DNA of 64,000 bases from Ramlibacter albus (GCF_014297445.1 NZ_JACORU010000014.1:1-64000), one strand, 5' to 3'. Counted from the stretch's first letter, positions 22,875 to 33,074 are shown. The notes: generated by a model from the letters alone, not told the origin. Numbers and translations are program-made.

Positions 22875-23927
22875 CTAAGGATGAAGTACCACGCGGCCCA
22901 CCACGCGGCCCTCGCGCAGGTCGTCGAGGCTCTGCTGTGCGGCGTCGAGGGGCCGCTCGGTGATCGGGATCTGCGGCGCGCCCTTCGTGCGCGCGAGGGT
23001 CACGAGCTCCTGCAGGTCCGCGAGCGAGCCGACATACGAGCCTTGCAACGTGAGCGCGCGCAATGGCAGCAGCGGCAACGACAACTCAAGGGCGCCACCG
23101 AACAGGCCGACGATCACGACCTTGCCACCGCGATGCACCACCTGCATCGCAAAGCCGGTGCTGGAGGGCGCGCCGACGAAGTCGATCGCCGCCGCGGCGC
23201 CACCGCCCGTCGCCGAGAGGATGTCCTTCACCGATTGCTTCTCGCGCGGATCGAACGCCTGCGCGGCGCCGGCTTGCAAGGCAGCTTCGCGCTTGGCAGG
23301 GTCGATGTCGGCGACGTACGCGGCGATGCCGTGGAACTCCTTCGCCATGCGCACCGCGGCGAGGCCCACGCCGCCTGCACCGACGATCACGAGCGGGCCG
23401 GGCAGCGCCTTCTTCAGCGCGCTGAACGCAGTGAGGCCCGAGCACGCGTAGGTGCACGCGAGTTGTTGCGGGATTTCGCCTGCATCCACCAGGTAGCGCT
23501 CGTGCGGCACGAGCACGTGCGTGCTGAAGCCACCCGCCGCCCGCACGCCCAGGTCTCGGGGCATGCCGGTGCAGATGTGCTCGTTGCCGCTCTTGCATGC
23601 GGCGCACTGGCCGCAGCCGATCCACGGATAGACCACGCGCCGGTCGCCCACCCTGGCCACGCGCGCCTCGGGCCCCACGGCGACCACCTCACCCGCGATC
23701 TCGTGCCCGAGCGTGTGGGGCATCGGCGTGTTCTTGCCCAGCTCCGCCTTGCGGCCGTTGCCAAGGTCGAAGAAGCCTTCCCAGATGTGAACGTCGCTGT
23801 GACACACGCCGCTGGAGCCGACGCGCACCAGCACCTCGGTGCCTTGTGGCTGCGGCAGGGGGTCGGTGTACTCGCGAAGCCGCTCGCCGGGAGCCGGCAT
23901 CTTGTAGCTGCGCCAGGGGTCGGTCAT
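22875..23927 (-). CDS. Zinc-dependent alcohol dehydrogenase (MDR family)
   Basis: The 350-residue medium-chain dehydrogenase has a GroES-like N-terminal domain with catalytic zinc ligands (GVCHSDVH; GHEIAGEV), structural zinc Cys cluster (GCGQCAACKSGNEHIC), and the NAD(P) fold VIVGAGGVGLAAVRMAKEF. ATG 23927 is chosen over a start 10 codons upstream because a GGAGG ribosome site (23931-23935 region) fits it. Members oxidise primary or aromatic alcohols; a wider substrate is possible. It stands alone between the repeat protein and DUF2892 gene. Confidence 0.9.
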   Translation of the reverse strand: MTDPWRSYKMPAPGERLREYTDPLPQPQGTEVLVRVGSSGVCHSDVHIWEGFFDLGNGRKAELGKNTPMPHTLGHEIAGEVVAVGPEARVARVGDRRVVYPWIGCGQCAACKSGNEHICTGMPRDLGVRAAGGFSTHVLVPHERYLVDAGEIPQQLACTYACSGLTAFSALKKALPGPLVIVGAGGVGLAAVRMAKEFHGIAAYVADIDPAKREAALQAGAAQAFDPREKQSVKDILSATGGGAAAAIDFVGAPSSTGFAMQVVHRGGKVVIVGLFGGALELSLPLLPLRALTLQGSYVGSLADLQELVTLARTKGAPQIPITERPLDAAQQSLDDLREGRVVGRVVLHP

Positions 23928-23984
23928 ACGGAGGCCTCCTCGACAAGAAGCCCCCAATCTAGCCGAAATCGCGCCGCGCGCGTG

Positions 23985-24176
23985 TCACGTGGGGCGCTTG
24001 CAGGTGCTGATGCCCAGCATCGCATACGGCGGGCACCAGCCCAGGGCCGCGGTGGCGAGCGGCACGATGCCCAGCCAACCCCACCAGCCCACGGTGCCCG
24101 TGGCGGCGAGGGCGATGAGCACGAGGCCGGCGACGGCGCGCACGCCGCGGTCGATCGTTCCGATATTGGTCTTCAT
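23985..24176 (-). CDS. DUF2892 inner-membrane protein
   Basis: The 63-residue protein has two hydrophobic helices (AVAGLVLIALAATGTVGWWG and GIVPLATAALGWCPPYAMLG) after the conserved start NIGTIDRGVRA. It matches the DUF2892 family (YgaP-type membrane domain), which ends in a Cys/Pro segment near WCPPY...ISTCK. Such domains occur alone or fused to rhodanese; function is unknown. A short gap follows to the DUF1932 dehydrogenase gene. Confidence 0.85.
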   Translation of the reverse strand: MKTNIGTIDRGVRAVAGLVLIALAATGTVGWWGWLGIVPLATAALGWCPPYAMLGISTCKRPT

Positions 24177-24232
24177 GGTGACTCCTTCGCCTGCATGCTG
24201 CCGCGCGGCGCCCCCTTGCAAGTTGACGGCCG

Positions 24233-25132
24233 TCAACCTTGCGGCGGGCGCTGCGCGAGCAGCGCGTCGGCGTACTCCTGCCAGCGCGCGGCCTTGTCGA
24301 CCTGCTTGAACACGCCGTCGGCCGCCTGGTCCGCCACCCACTGCTGCTTGTCGGCGATGGCGCGGGCCATGAACGGCTCGAAGCCGGCTTCCTTCACCGT
24401 GTTGGCCGACTCGCGCATCTCCTCGGCGCGCCGCTTGCCGTGCTGCACGACGCGGCTGAAGAAGTAGGCGCCCTGCTTCTGCCAGTCGATGGACGGGAAG
24501 GTCTCCTGCAGCGTGGGCAGCACGTGGTCTTCCACGCCGTAGGCGCGCGCGGTCGTGTAGCTTTCGATCACGAGCGCCTCCAGGCCCTTGATCATCACGC
24601 TGCGGCACATCTTGATCGCGCTGGCCACGCCGAGCCGGTCGCTCACGGCCCTGGCGTCCATGTCCCAGGACTGCAGCAGGGCGGCAAGTTCCTCCGCGCG
24701 CGCGCCGCCCAGCAGCATCGGCACCTGGATGCCGTACGGCGGCACCGACGTCATCACGCCGGCCTCGACGTAGTACGCGCCCGCGCCGTCGATGGCGGCG
24801 GCGGCCTGCTGCTTGGTGCCGGGGGAGGCGGAGTTGAGGTCGAGGAAGACGGTGCCCGGCCTGATGACCTTCGCGGCTTCGAGCGCAACGGCCAGCGTGT
24901 TCGATGCCGTGACGGCGGAGATGACGAGGTCGCTCTCGATGCACAGCTCGCGCATCGAATTGCACGCCTTGATGCCTTGCGTGGCGGCGTGAGAGCGCTC
25001 GGTGTCGCGCGTTTCGCGCGCCTCGAACTTCAGGTCCCAGGCACTTGCCTGCTCGACGCGTTGCTTCAGGCCCGATGCGAAGATCTTGCCGACTTCACCG
25101 TAGCCGACAAGGCCGAGGCGCTGGAATTTCAT
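24233..25132 (-). CDS. NAD(P)-dependent beta-hydroxyacid-type dehydrogenase with DUF1932 domain
   Basis: The 299-residue enzyme starts MKFQRLGLVGYGEVGKIFAS, a Rossmann fold of the 6-phosphogluconate/3-hydroxyisobutyrate dehydrogenase group. The catalytic Lys-containing helix is in GVASAIKMCRSVMIKGLEAL (Lys near residue 175), and the C-terminal part is DUF1932. Substrates are beta-hydroxyacids of unknown kind. It is the last gene of the Liv/Bug operon, 10 bases after the Bug receptor, so it likely acts on what the operon imports. Confidence 0.8.
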   Translation of the reverse strand: MKFQRLGLVGYGEVGKIFASGLKQRVEQASAWDLKFEARETRDTERSHAATQGIKACNSMRELCIESDLVISAVTASNTLAVALEAAKVIRPGTVFLDLNSASPGTKQQAAAAIDGAGAYYVEAGVMTSVPPYGIQVPMLLGGARAEELAALLQSWDMDARAVSDRLGVASAIKMCRSVMIKGLEALVIESYTTARAYGVEDHVLPTLQETFPSIDWQKQGAYFFSRVVQHGKRRAEEMRESANTVKEAGFEPFMARAIADKQQWVADQAADGVFKQVDKAARWQEYADALLAQRPPQG

Positions 25133-25142
25133 GGGCGGGCTC

Positions 25143-26114
25143 CTACTGTTTCTGGATGCCGGCGCGCTCGATCACGGCGCCCCAGCGTTTCGTTTCGCTC
25201 GCGAGCAGCGCGGCCAGCTGCTCCGGTGTGCTGGCGCGTGCCTCGACGTCCAGTTGCGCGAGCTTCTCGCGCACGTCGGGCATCGACAGCGCCGAGCGTA
25301 GCTCGTAACTCAGGCGCTGCACGACTTCGCGCGGCGTCTTCGCGGGTGCGGCGAGGCCGTTCCACGAGGTCACGTTGAACTTCGCGAGCGCGCCGCCGCT
25401 CTCGGCGACCGTGGGCACGTCGGGCAGGCGCTTGTTGCGCTTCTCGCCCATCGTGGCCAGCACTCGCAGGGCCTTGGCGTCGACCTGCGCCCGCACCGGG
25501 CCGAGGATCTCCACGGCCGCGTCCACTTCGCCGCTGCGCAGCGCCGTGATCACAGCCGGCGTGCCGTTGAACGGCACCACCTGCACCTTGATGCCGGAGG
25601 TGGACTTGAACAGTTCCGCCGCGAGGTTCTGCGTGCTGCCGACGTTGATGGTCGCGATGTTCAGTTTGCCCGGCTTCACCTTCGCCGCCCAGAACAGCTC
25701 CCCGATGTTGCGGATCGGCGATTGCGCGGGCACGACGATGGCGAGGTCGAAGACACCGATCAGCGAGATCGGCGCGAAGTCCTTCTGCGCGTCGAAGGGC
25801 AGGCGTTTGAAGAGGTTGGCACTCACGGCCGTGCCGTTGCTCATGAGCAGCAGCGTGTAGCCGTCGGGGTCCGCGCGCGCCACCTGCTCGCCCGCGACCA
25901 CGCCGCCGGCACCGGGGCGGTTGTCGATGATCACGGACTGCTCGATGCGCTTCGAGAGTGCGTCGCCGACGGCGCGGGCGGTGAGGTCGGCGATGCCGCC
26001 GGCGCCAAAGGGCACGAGGATGCGCACGGGCCGGCTGGGATACGGCGCCTGCGCTCGGGCAGCTGCGGTAGCAAAGGCGGCAACTGCGGCGGCCGCCTGC
26101 CGGCGATTCAGCAT
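25143..26114 (-). CDS. Bug/TctC-family solute receptor
   Basis: The 323-residue periplasmic receptor has a twin-Arg-like signal (MLNRRQAAAAVAAFATAAAR, then AQAPYPSRPVRILVPFGAGG). The Bug signatures IIDNRPGAGGVVAGEQVARA and Asp-Pro-Asp-Gly-Tyr-Thr-Leu are intact. No tctAB genes are near. It sits between livF (4 bases away) and the DUF1932 dehydrogenase in one operon, so two receptor types for carboxylates are made together. This is the second of three Bug genes in the window. Confidence 0.9.
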   Translation of the reverse strand: MLNRRQAAAAVAAFATAAARAQAPYPSRPVRILVPFGAGGIADLTARAVGDALSKRIEQSVIIDNRPGAGGVVAGEQVARADPDGYTLLLMSNGTAVSANLFKRLPFDAQKDFAPISLIGVFDLAIVVPAQSPIRNIGELFWAAKVKPGKLNIATINVGSTQNLAAELFKSTSGIKVQVVPFNGTPAVITALRSGEVDAAVEILGPVRAQVDAKALRVLATMGEKRNKRLPDVPTVAESGGALAKFNVTSWNGLAAPAKTPREVVQRLSYELRSALSMPDVREKLAQLDVEARASTPEQLAALLASETKRWGAVIERAGIQKQ

Positions 26115-26118
26115 TCCC

Positions 26119-26815
26119 TCATCGTGCCACACCGAGCAGCCGGTCGAGAAGCTCCGGCGCGTGCAGCAGCTCGTCTGCGCCGCTCGAGTGCACCACCGTC
26201 CCCCGATCCAGCACGATCGCCCGATGCGAAATCCGCAGGATCGCCTGCGGATGCTGCTCCACGATGATCGCCGACAGGCCTTCCTCGCGCGTGATGCGGT
26301 GGATCGCCTTGAGCAGCTCGGCCACGATGATCGGCGCAAGCCCTTCCAGCGGCTCGTCGAGCAGCAGCAGCTTCGGGTTGACCACGAGCGCGCGGCCCAC
26401 AGCCAGCATTTGCTGCTCGCCGCCCGACAGCTGCGTGCCGAGGTTGCCCTTGCGCTCGGCCAGCCGCGGGAACATCTCGTACACACGCGCTGGCGTCCAC
26501 TTGCCCGGCCGTGCCACCGCCGTGAGGTTCTCGTGCACCGTGAGCGACTTGAAGATGTTGCGCTCCTGCGGCACCCAGCCGATGCCCGCTGCGGCGCGCT
26601 CGTGCGAGGGCAGCTTGTGCAGCGCCGCGTCGCCGAGCGCGATCGTGCCGGCATGTTGGCGAGTCGCGCCGGCCAGCGTGTTGATCAGCGTCGTCTTGCC
26701 GGTGCCGTTGCGGCCCAGCAGCGCCAGCGTCTCGCCTTCGCCCAGCGAGAAATTCACGTCGTGCAGCACGACAGCCTCGCCGTAGCCGGCACTGAGCTTT
26801 TCGACTCGGAGCAGG

Positions 26816-26826
<11 letters not shown>
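26119..26826 (-). CDS. livF: LivF-type ABC ATPase of a branched-chain amino acid or aromatic acid transporter
   Basis: The 235-residue ATPase has Walker A GRNGTGKTTLI near residue 39, signature LSGGEQQMLAVGRALV, Walker B LLLLDEPLEGLAP and the switch His in EQHPQA. Size and the short C-terminus are typical of LivF. It overlaps the end of livG by 11 bases. Substrates of this transporter class include leucine-type amino acids, amides, urea and aromatic acids; here the exact one is unknown. Confidence 0.92.
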
Positions 26827-27579
<753 letters not shown>

Positions 27580-27583
<4 letters not shown>

Positions 27584-28539
27584 GACTTCTTCCACCACGT
27601 CCACGGTTTGAACAAGCGGTCGCGGCCGACGAGTACGAGCACCACGAGGAACAGGCCCAGCCAGAACGTCCAGTACTGCGGCGTGACGGACGAGATCGCG
27701 TCCTGCATCAGCTTGAACAGGACGGCGCCCGCGACACCGCCATAGAGCCACCCTGTGCCGCCCACGACGAGCATCAGCATCAGGTCGGCGGAGCGGTGGA
27801 ACTCGAACACGTCGAGCGACGAGAAGCCCGAGGTCTGCGTGAACAGCGCGCCGGCAGCGCCTGCCATTGCGGCGGCAATGGTGTAGATCGCGACGAGCCG
27901 CGCATGAACCGGGATGCCGATCGCCATCGCACGCAATCGGTTGTCGCGGATGGCCATGAGCGTGGCGCCGAAGGGCGAGTTGACGAGGCGTCGTGCAATG
28001 AAGAACAGGACCAGCAGCACCACCAGCGAGTAATACGACGCGGTGATGCCGGCCAGGTCGAACTCGAACTTGCCGAGCAGCGGCGAGAACATCAGGCCCT
28101 GGATGCCGTCCGTACCGCCGGTGAGCCAGTCGAGCTTGTTCGCGAGTTCGAGCAGGATGAGCGCGACGCCCAGCGTGACCATCAATCGCGTGAGGTCGGT
28201 GCCGCGCAGCACCGTGAACGCGGCGAAGAAGCCGAGCACCGCGGCGGCACCCATGGACACGAGCAGGCCCAGGTGCGGATCGGGGTTCACGTGCTTGCAG
28301 AAGAGGGCTGCGGTGTACGCACCCAGCCCGAAGAAAGCCGCATGCCCCAGCGACACGATGCCGGTGAAACCGAGCACCAGGTCGAGCGACACCGCGAAGA
28401 GCGCCACGATCGCGATCTCGTTGACGATGAGCGCGGACTTCGGCAGCAGCATCGGCACGGCGAACGCCACCAGCCAGATCGCCGGCTCCCACGTCTTGAT
28501 GCGGCTGGCGTTCAGCAGGGATTTCTGCGCTTCGATCAT
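27580..28539 (-). CDS. livM: LivM-type permease
   Basis: The 319-residue inner-membrane protein has about ten hydrophobic segments and the LivM motif GHAAFFGLGAYTAAL near residue 65 and FGATLMAIRDNRLRAMAIGI near residue 180, which is the ATPase-contact loop. It partners LivH. The start overlaps the livH stop by 4 bases and the end overlaps livG by 4. Confidence 0.92.
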
Positions 28540-29399
28540 GCCTTGCCGCCTTGCCGAACGAAGAGGCCCTGCGGCCGCCAGATCAGGATCACGATCATCA
28601 GCGTGTAGACGATGAACGCGCCCATCTTCGGGATGTAGTACTTGCCGGCCACGTCGGCGATGCCGAGCAGCAGCGCCGCGAGCAGCGGCCCCGTGATGGA
28701 CGACGTGCCGCCCACGGCCACCACGATCAGGAAATAGATCATGAACTTGAGCGGGAAGATCGGGTCGAGGCCGAGCACTTCAGCGCCGAGTGCGCCGCCG
28801 AGGCCCGCGAGGCCGGAACCGAACGCGAACGTCGAGAGGAACACCACGTTGACGTTGATGCCCATGCCCGCGGCCACGCGCTGGTCATCGACCGACGCGC
28901 GCAGCCGGCTGCCGAAGCGCGTCTTCGACAGGATGTACTGCAGGCCCACCGTCAACGCGGCGCAGATCACGATGATGAAGAGCCGGTAATGGCCCATGCC
29001 CAGCGAGCCGATCTCGGTGCGGCCCTTCAGCCACTCGGGCAGCTGCAGGATCTGCTGCGTGGACCCGACGAAGTAGTCGACCGCGGCGACGGCCATGAAC
29101 ACCAGCCCGATGGAGAACAGCACCTGGTCGAGGTGGGGTTTGCTGTAGAGCGGCCGGTACAGCGTGCGCTCCAGCACCGCGCCGAGCAGCGCCGAGCCGG
29201 CAAACGCCAGTGGCAGGCACACGAGGAACGGCACGTCCGCGCGCTGCATCAGCAGCACGGTGATGTACCCGCCCACCATGGCGAATGCGCCGTGCGCGAG
29301 GTTGATGAAGTTCATCAACCCCATCGTCACCGCCAGGCCGACGGCGAGGATGAACAGCAGCATGCCGTAGGCAACGCCGTCGAACAGTATGGTCAACAT
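28536..29399 (-). CDS. livH: LivH-type permease
   Basis: The 287-residue inner-membrane protein has about eight spans, starting MLTILFDGVAYGMLLFILAV. LivH motifs MNFINLAHGAFAMVGGYITV and FGSRLRASVDDQRVAAGMGI (ATPase-contact region) are present. No clear ribosome site lies before ATG 29399, but a 10-bp hairpin ends a few bases upstream and could set translation level or protect the upstream message. Confidence 0.92.
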   Translation of the reverse strand: MLTILFDGVAYGMLLFILAVGLAVTMGLMNFINLAHGAFAMVGGYITVLLMQRADVPFLVCLPLAFAGSALLGAVLERTLYRPLYSKPHLDQVLFSIGLVFMAVAAVDYFVGSTQQILQLPEWLKGRTEIGSLGMGHYRLFIIVICAALTVGLQYILSKTRFGSRLRASVDDQRVAAGMGINVNVVFLSTFAFGSGLAGLGGALGAEVLGLDPIFPLKFMIYFLIVVAVGGTSSITGPLLAALLLGIADVAGKYYIPKMGAFIVYTLMIVILIWRPQGLFVRQGGKA

Positions 29400-29405
29400 G
29401 GAAGG

Positions 29406-29426
29406 ACACGGCCCTCAGGGCCGTGT
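29406..29426 (-). promoter_or_regulatory. Hairpin between the receptor gene and livH
   Basis: ACACGGCCCT at 29406-29415 and AGGGCCGTGT at 29417-29426 are a perfect 10-bp inverted repeat with one base between. It is 2 bases from the livK stop and 6 bases from the livH start. On the reverse transcript no U-run follows, so it is more likely an mRNA-stabilising or attenuating hairpin that raises receptor over permease, as seen in malE-malF. On the + strand it is followed by TTTT, but no + gene ends there. Confidence 0.55.
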
Positions 29427-29428
29427 TT

Positions 29429-30604
29429 TCACTTCGTTTTACCGGGGTCCTTGACGTCCTTGATGACGTCGAACTCCACGTTCCACAGCTGCCCGTCCTT
29501 CTTCTCCACCTTGCGCAGGTAGATGTTCTGGACGATGTCGCGCGTTTGCGCGTCGATGAACACCGGGCCGCGCGGGCTCTCGAAGATCTGGCCCTTCATC
29601 GCGGCCAGCAGCGCGTCGCCGCCGCCCTTGCCGCCGGTCTTCTTCAGCGCTTCGTAGATCACGCGCATGCCGTCGTAGCCGCCCACCGACATGAAGTTGG
29701 GGCGCAGCTTGTTGTTGGCCTTCATGAAGGCCTCGACGTACTTCTTGTTCGCGGGCGAGTTGTGCGCCGTGGAATAGTGGTGCGAGGTGACCACGCCCAG
29801 GGCCACGTCGCCCATGTCGTTGAGCTGGTCGTCGTCCGTCACGTCGCCCGTGCCGATCAGGCGGATGCCGGCCTTGTCCATGCCGCGCTCGCCGAACTGC
29901 TTCATCACCGCCGCGCCCGCGCCCGACGGCACGAACACGAACAGCGCGTCGGGCTTGAGGTCGCGCACCTTCTGCAGGAACGGCGCGAAGTCGGGGTTGC
30001 GCAGCGGCACGCGCAGTTTCTCCAGCACCTTGCCGCCGTTGAACAGGAAGCGGTCGTTGAAGAACTTCTCGGCGTCGATGCCGGGGCCATAGTCCGTCAC
30101 GAGAGTCACGACGGTCTTGATGTTGTTCTTGGGCGCCCAGTCGCCCATCGCCACCGCGGCCTGCGGCAGCGTGAAGCTGGTGCGCACGACGTAGGGCGAA
30201 GCTTCCGTGATGCTCGAAGTGGCAGCCGCCATCACCACCAGCGGCGTCTTCGACTGCGTCGCGATCGGCGCCACGGCCAGCGCGGACGGCGTGATGCCGA
30301 AGCCGGCCACCACGTCCACCTTGTCGTTCACGATCAGTTCCTGCGCCACGCGGCGCGTCACGTCGGGCAGGCTGGTGTCGTCCTTGACGATCAGCTGCAC
30401 CTTGCGGCCCGCGACGGTGTCGCCGTTCTGCGCCATCCACAGCTTGGCGGCCGCTTCGATCTGCCGGCCGGTGGTGGCCTGCTGGCCCGTCATCGGCAGG
30501 ATCAGGCCGATCTTGAACGGGGCTTGCTGGGCGAAGGCGCTCGTTCCGGCAGCGGCGAGCACGCTCGCGGCCGCGAGCGTGCGCAGGAAGAATCGTTTTT
30601 GCAT
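29429..30604 (-). CDS. LivK-like periplasmic receptor (peripla_BP_6)
   Basis: The 391-residue protein has a signal peptide (MQKRFFLRTLAAASVLAAAG, cleavage near AFAQ). The mature part is a type I periplasmic fold: FKIGLILPMTGQQATTGRQI, VDVVAGFGITPSALAVAPIA, PLVVMAAATSSITEASPYVV. It binds a ligand for LivHMGF. It is the first gene of the operon 30604-24233. The 116-base gap to the divergent aroG gene has a 14-bp CCCGCGCGCGCGGG palindrome at 30638-30651. Ligand specificity cannot be read. Confidence 0.92.
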   Translation of the reverse strand: MQKRFFLRTLAAASVLAAAGTSAFAQQAPFKIGLILPMTGQQATTGRQIEAAAKLWMAQNGDTVAGRKVQLIVKDDTSLPDVTRRVAQELIVNDKVDVVAGFGITPSALAVAPIATQSKTPLVVMAAATSSITEASPYVVRTSFTLPQAAVAMGDWAPKNNIKTVVTLVTDYGPGIDAEKFFNDRFLFNGGKVLEKLRVPLRNPDFAPFLQKVRDLKPDALFVFVPSGAGAAVMKQFGERGMDKAGIRLIGTGDVTDDDQLNDMGDVALGVVTSHHYSTAHNSPANKKYVEAFMKANNKLRPNFMSVGGYDGMRVIYEALKKTGGKGGGDALLAAMKGQIFESPRGPVFIDAQTRDIVQNIYLRKVEKKDGQLWNVEFDVIKDVKDPGKTK

Positions 30605-30720
30605 GCGGGGTCTCCTTGGAGGGTGCGCAATTCTCTTCCCGCGCGCGCGGGTTGGGCAAAGTCGGGCGGGGTCTAGCAGTTATGCGGGTTTGCGATAGCC
30701 GGCTTTAAGATATCGCGGAT

Positions 30721-31791
30721 ATGACGCATCCCCCCATCGACGAGGACAAGCCCGTCGCCACCCCGCTCGACGACGTCCGCATCCGCCAGGTGCGGCCCCT
30801 CATCTCGCCGGCGCTCCTTCAATATGACCTGCCTGCCGATGCGGCCGTGCAGCGCTTTGTGGAGGACGCGCGCAGGCAGGTGGCGGACGTCGTGCACGGC
30901 CGTGACCCGCGTTTGCTGGTCGTTGTCGGCCCGTGCTCGATCCATGACCGGGATCAAGCCCTGGAATACGCGCGGCGGCTGAAGGCGCTGGTGCCTGCGG
31001 TGCAGGACAAGCTGCTCATCGTCATGCGCGTGTACTTCGAAAAGCCTCGCACCACGGTCGGCTGGAAGGGCTTCATCAACGACCCGTACCTCGATGGTAC
31101 CTTCCACATCAACGAAGGTTTGCGCCTCGCGCGCGAGCTGCTGCTCGACATTGCGAAGATGCAGCTGCCGGCGGCCACGGAGTTCCTGGACCTGCTCAGC
31201 CCCCAGTACGTGTCGGACCTGATCAGCTGGGGCGCGATCGGCGCGCGCACGACCGAGTCGCCGAGCCATCGCCAGCTGGCTTCGGGCTTGAGCTGCCCGA
31301 TCGGCTTCAAGAACGGCACCGACGGCGGCGTGCAGATGGCGGCCGATGCGCTGATCGCGTGCCGCTCGCCGCATGCGTTCATGGGCATGACCAAGATGGG
31401 GCTGGCGGCGGTGTTCGAAACCGAGGGGAACGAGGACTGCCACATCATCCTGCGGGGCGGGTCGCGCGGGCCGAATTACTCGGCGGCTGACATCGAGGCC
31501 GCGTGCGCGATCCTGAACAAGGCCGGCGTGACGGAGCGGGTGATGGTGGATTGCTCGCATGCGAATTCGCAGAAGAACTACGAGCGGCAGGTCGAGGTGG
31601 CGCGAGACCTGGGCGCGCAGATCCGCGCGGGGGAGAAGCGAATCCTCGGGTTGATGATCGAGTCGCATCTGCATGCTGGGCGGCAGGACCTGAAGCCCGG
31701 CGTTGCGTTGAAGCCCGGCATCTCGATCACCGACGCGTGCATTGGTTGGGAACAGACCGAGGCCGTGCTGCGCGAGTTGGCTGGCCACTAG
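30721..31791 (+). CDS. aroG: 3-deoxy-7-phosphoheptulonate (DAHP) synthase, class I
   Basis: Condenses phosphoenolpyruvate and erythrose 4-phosphate, the first step of the shikimate pathway. It has 356 residues, a normal AroG/AroF/AroH length. Motifs: VVVGPCSIHDRDQALEYARR (~68), metal and PEP site residues in YFEKPRTTVGWKG, GFKNGTDGG, and the metal His/Glu/Asp set including DCSHANSQK. The feedback type (Phe, Tyr, Trp) cannot be safely assigned, so the symbol is the generic one. The last 4 bases overlap the convergent RsgA-type gene. Confidence 0.93.
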   Translation: MTHPPIDEDKPVATPLDDVRIRQVRPLISPALLQYDLPADAAVQRFVEDARRQVADVVHGRDPRLLVVVGPCSIHDRDQALEYARRLKALVPAVQDKLLIVMRVYFEKPRTTVGWKGFINDPYLDGTFHINEGLRLARELLLDIAKMQLPAATEFLDLLSPQYVSDLISWGAIGARTTESPSHRQLASGLSCPIGFKNGTDGGVQMAADALIACRSPHAFMGMTKMGLAAVFETEGNEDCHIILRGGSRGPNYSAADIEAACAILNKAGVTERVMVDCSHANSQKNYERQVEVARDLGAQIRAGEKRILGLMIESHLHAGRQDLKPGVALKPGISITDACIGWEQTEAVLRELAGH

Positions 31792-32849
31792 CCTCGCTTG
31801 TCGCGAGTGCGCGCGGCGCCCGCCTTGTGCAGCTTCTTCCACTTCTTCCTCACCTGGATGCGATCCAGCGCGGTGAGGTTCACCCGCTCCGCATCGCGCA
31901 CCAGCTTCTGAAAGTTCACCAGCCGGTCCTGTGCCACGTGCTCTCGCACCGCGCACCCCGGCTCGCCTTCGTGGCGGCAATCGCGGAAGCGGCAGAGCGG
32001 CGCGAAGGACTGCACGTCGTCGTAAGTCGCCGCAAGTGACTGCGCATCCGCGTCCGGCCGCCACGTACGCAGGCCCGGCGTGTCGATGATGCAGGCGCCG
32101 GTTTCGCACAAGTGGAGTGAACGCGCAGTCGTCGTGTGCTGCCCGCGCCCGTCGCCGCGTCGCACCTCACCGGTGTCCTGGACGTCGCTCGCAAGCAGCG
32201 TGTTGGTGAGCGTCGACTTGCCCGCACCAGACGCACCGAGCAACACCAGCGTGCAACCAGGCGCGAGCCACGGTGCGAGCTCCTTGCGCGCGGATGGGCT
32301 CGTGCCGTTCACCGCCAGCACCGGGATGGTCGCCGGCAACCGGTCGCACATCTCGCGATAGTGCTCACGCGCCCCGATGTCGGCCTTCGTCAACACAACC
32401 ACAGGTGCCACATCGGCCGCCTTGACGATGGCGATGTAGCGCTCCATGCGCCGCAGGTTGAAGTCGTTGTCCATGCCCATCACGAGCAAGGCCGTGTCCA
32501 CGTTGCTCGCGAGCGTCTGCCTGCGCCCGTCGTTCGCGCGCCGCGCGATCTGCGTCACGGGCGCGATCCGCTCGTGGATCCACCATTGCCCGTGCTCGCC
32601 CGGCGCGGCGAGCACCCAGTCGCCGATGGTGAGCGCGTCGCCGTCGGCCTGCAGCACTTCCGAGACACGCGCCAGAGCGCGTGCGCGCAGCTCGTGCGTG
32701 CCGTCATGCAGCGTGAACACGTCGCGCTGCGTTTCCGTCACCCGGGCGAGGCGCGTGCCGGGTACCGGTGAAGCGAGCTCACCCAGGCGGCTCGTGATGC
32801 CTTGCGCCAGCCCGATGCGGCGCAGCTTGTCGAAGTCGATGTCGATCAT
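31788..32849 (-). CDS. rsgA: RsgA/YjeQ-type circularly permuted GTPase (small ribosomal subunit maturation)
   Basis: The 353-residue protein has an N-terminal OB-like domain, the permuted G motifs in order G4 LTKAD (near residue 155), G1 GASGAGKSTL (near 208) and G3 DTPGLRTW (near 254), and the C-terminal zinc knuckle C-x4-C-x-H-x5-C (CRFRDCRHEGEPGC). It would bind the 30S subunit late in assembly. The N-terminus is longer than canonical RsgA and resembles the second type found in Burkholderiales and other proteobacteria, so a second rsgA elsewhere is plausible. No strong ribosome site precedes ATG 32849. Confidence 0.9.
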   Translation of the reverse strand: MIDIDFDKLRRIGLAQGITSRLGELASPVPGTRLARVTETQRDVFTLHDGTHELRARALARVSEVLQADGDALTIGDWVLAAPGEHGQWWIHERIAPVTQIARRANDGRRQTLASNVDTALLVMGMDNDFNLRRMERYIAIVKAADVAPVVVLTKADIGAREHYREMCDRLPATIPVLAVNGTSPSARKELAPWLAPGCTLVLLGASGAGKSTLTNTLLASDVQDTGEVRRGDGRGQHTTTARSLHLCETGACIIDTPGLRTWRPDADAQSLAATYDDVQSFAPLCRFRDCRHEGEPGCAVREHVAQDRLVNFQKLVRDAERVNLTALDRIQVRKKWKKLHKAGAARTRDKRG

Positions 32850-32974
32850 GGAGGGTCATGTTGAAAAGCGAACGTATCCGCCACGCCCGTCGAAAACAGG
32901 CGCGGAGCATGTGCGAAAGGAAACGTCGGCCGCGCAGCGCGGCGAATCAACGGAGACCCGCGAGAGGCGCTGGT

Positions 32975-33013
32975 TTACGCAGCCGACAGGAGGGCAATGG
33001 GCGTGTTCGTCAT
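32975..33013 (-). CDS. Possible 12-residue leader peptide upstream of rsgA
   Basis: In the 225-base gap 32850-33074 the reverse strand holds ATG at 33013 with an ideal AGGAG (33025-33021) 7 bases before it. It reads MTNTPIALLSAA and stops with TAA at 32977-32975, 125 bases before the rsgA start. The strong ribosome site in an otherwise empty gap suggests a translated mini-gene or leader. It could also be the start of a decayed gene. Nothing else is seen in the gap. Confidence 0.35.
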   Translation of the reverse strand: MTNTPIALLSAA

Positions 33014-33074
33014 GGCTTGTCTCCTGGAGGTGGTTGAAGAAGGCGCGGAGTTTGCCGCGCCTCGCGGGGTTTCG

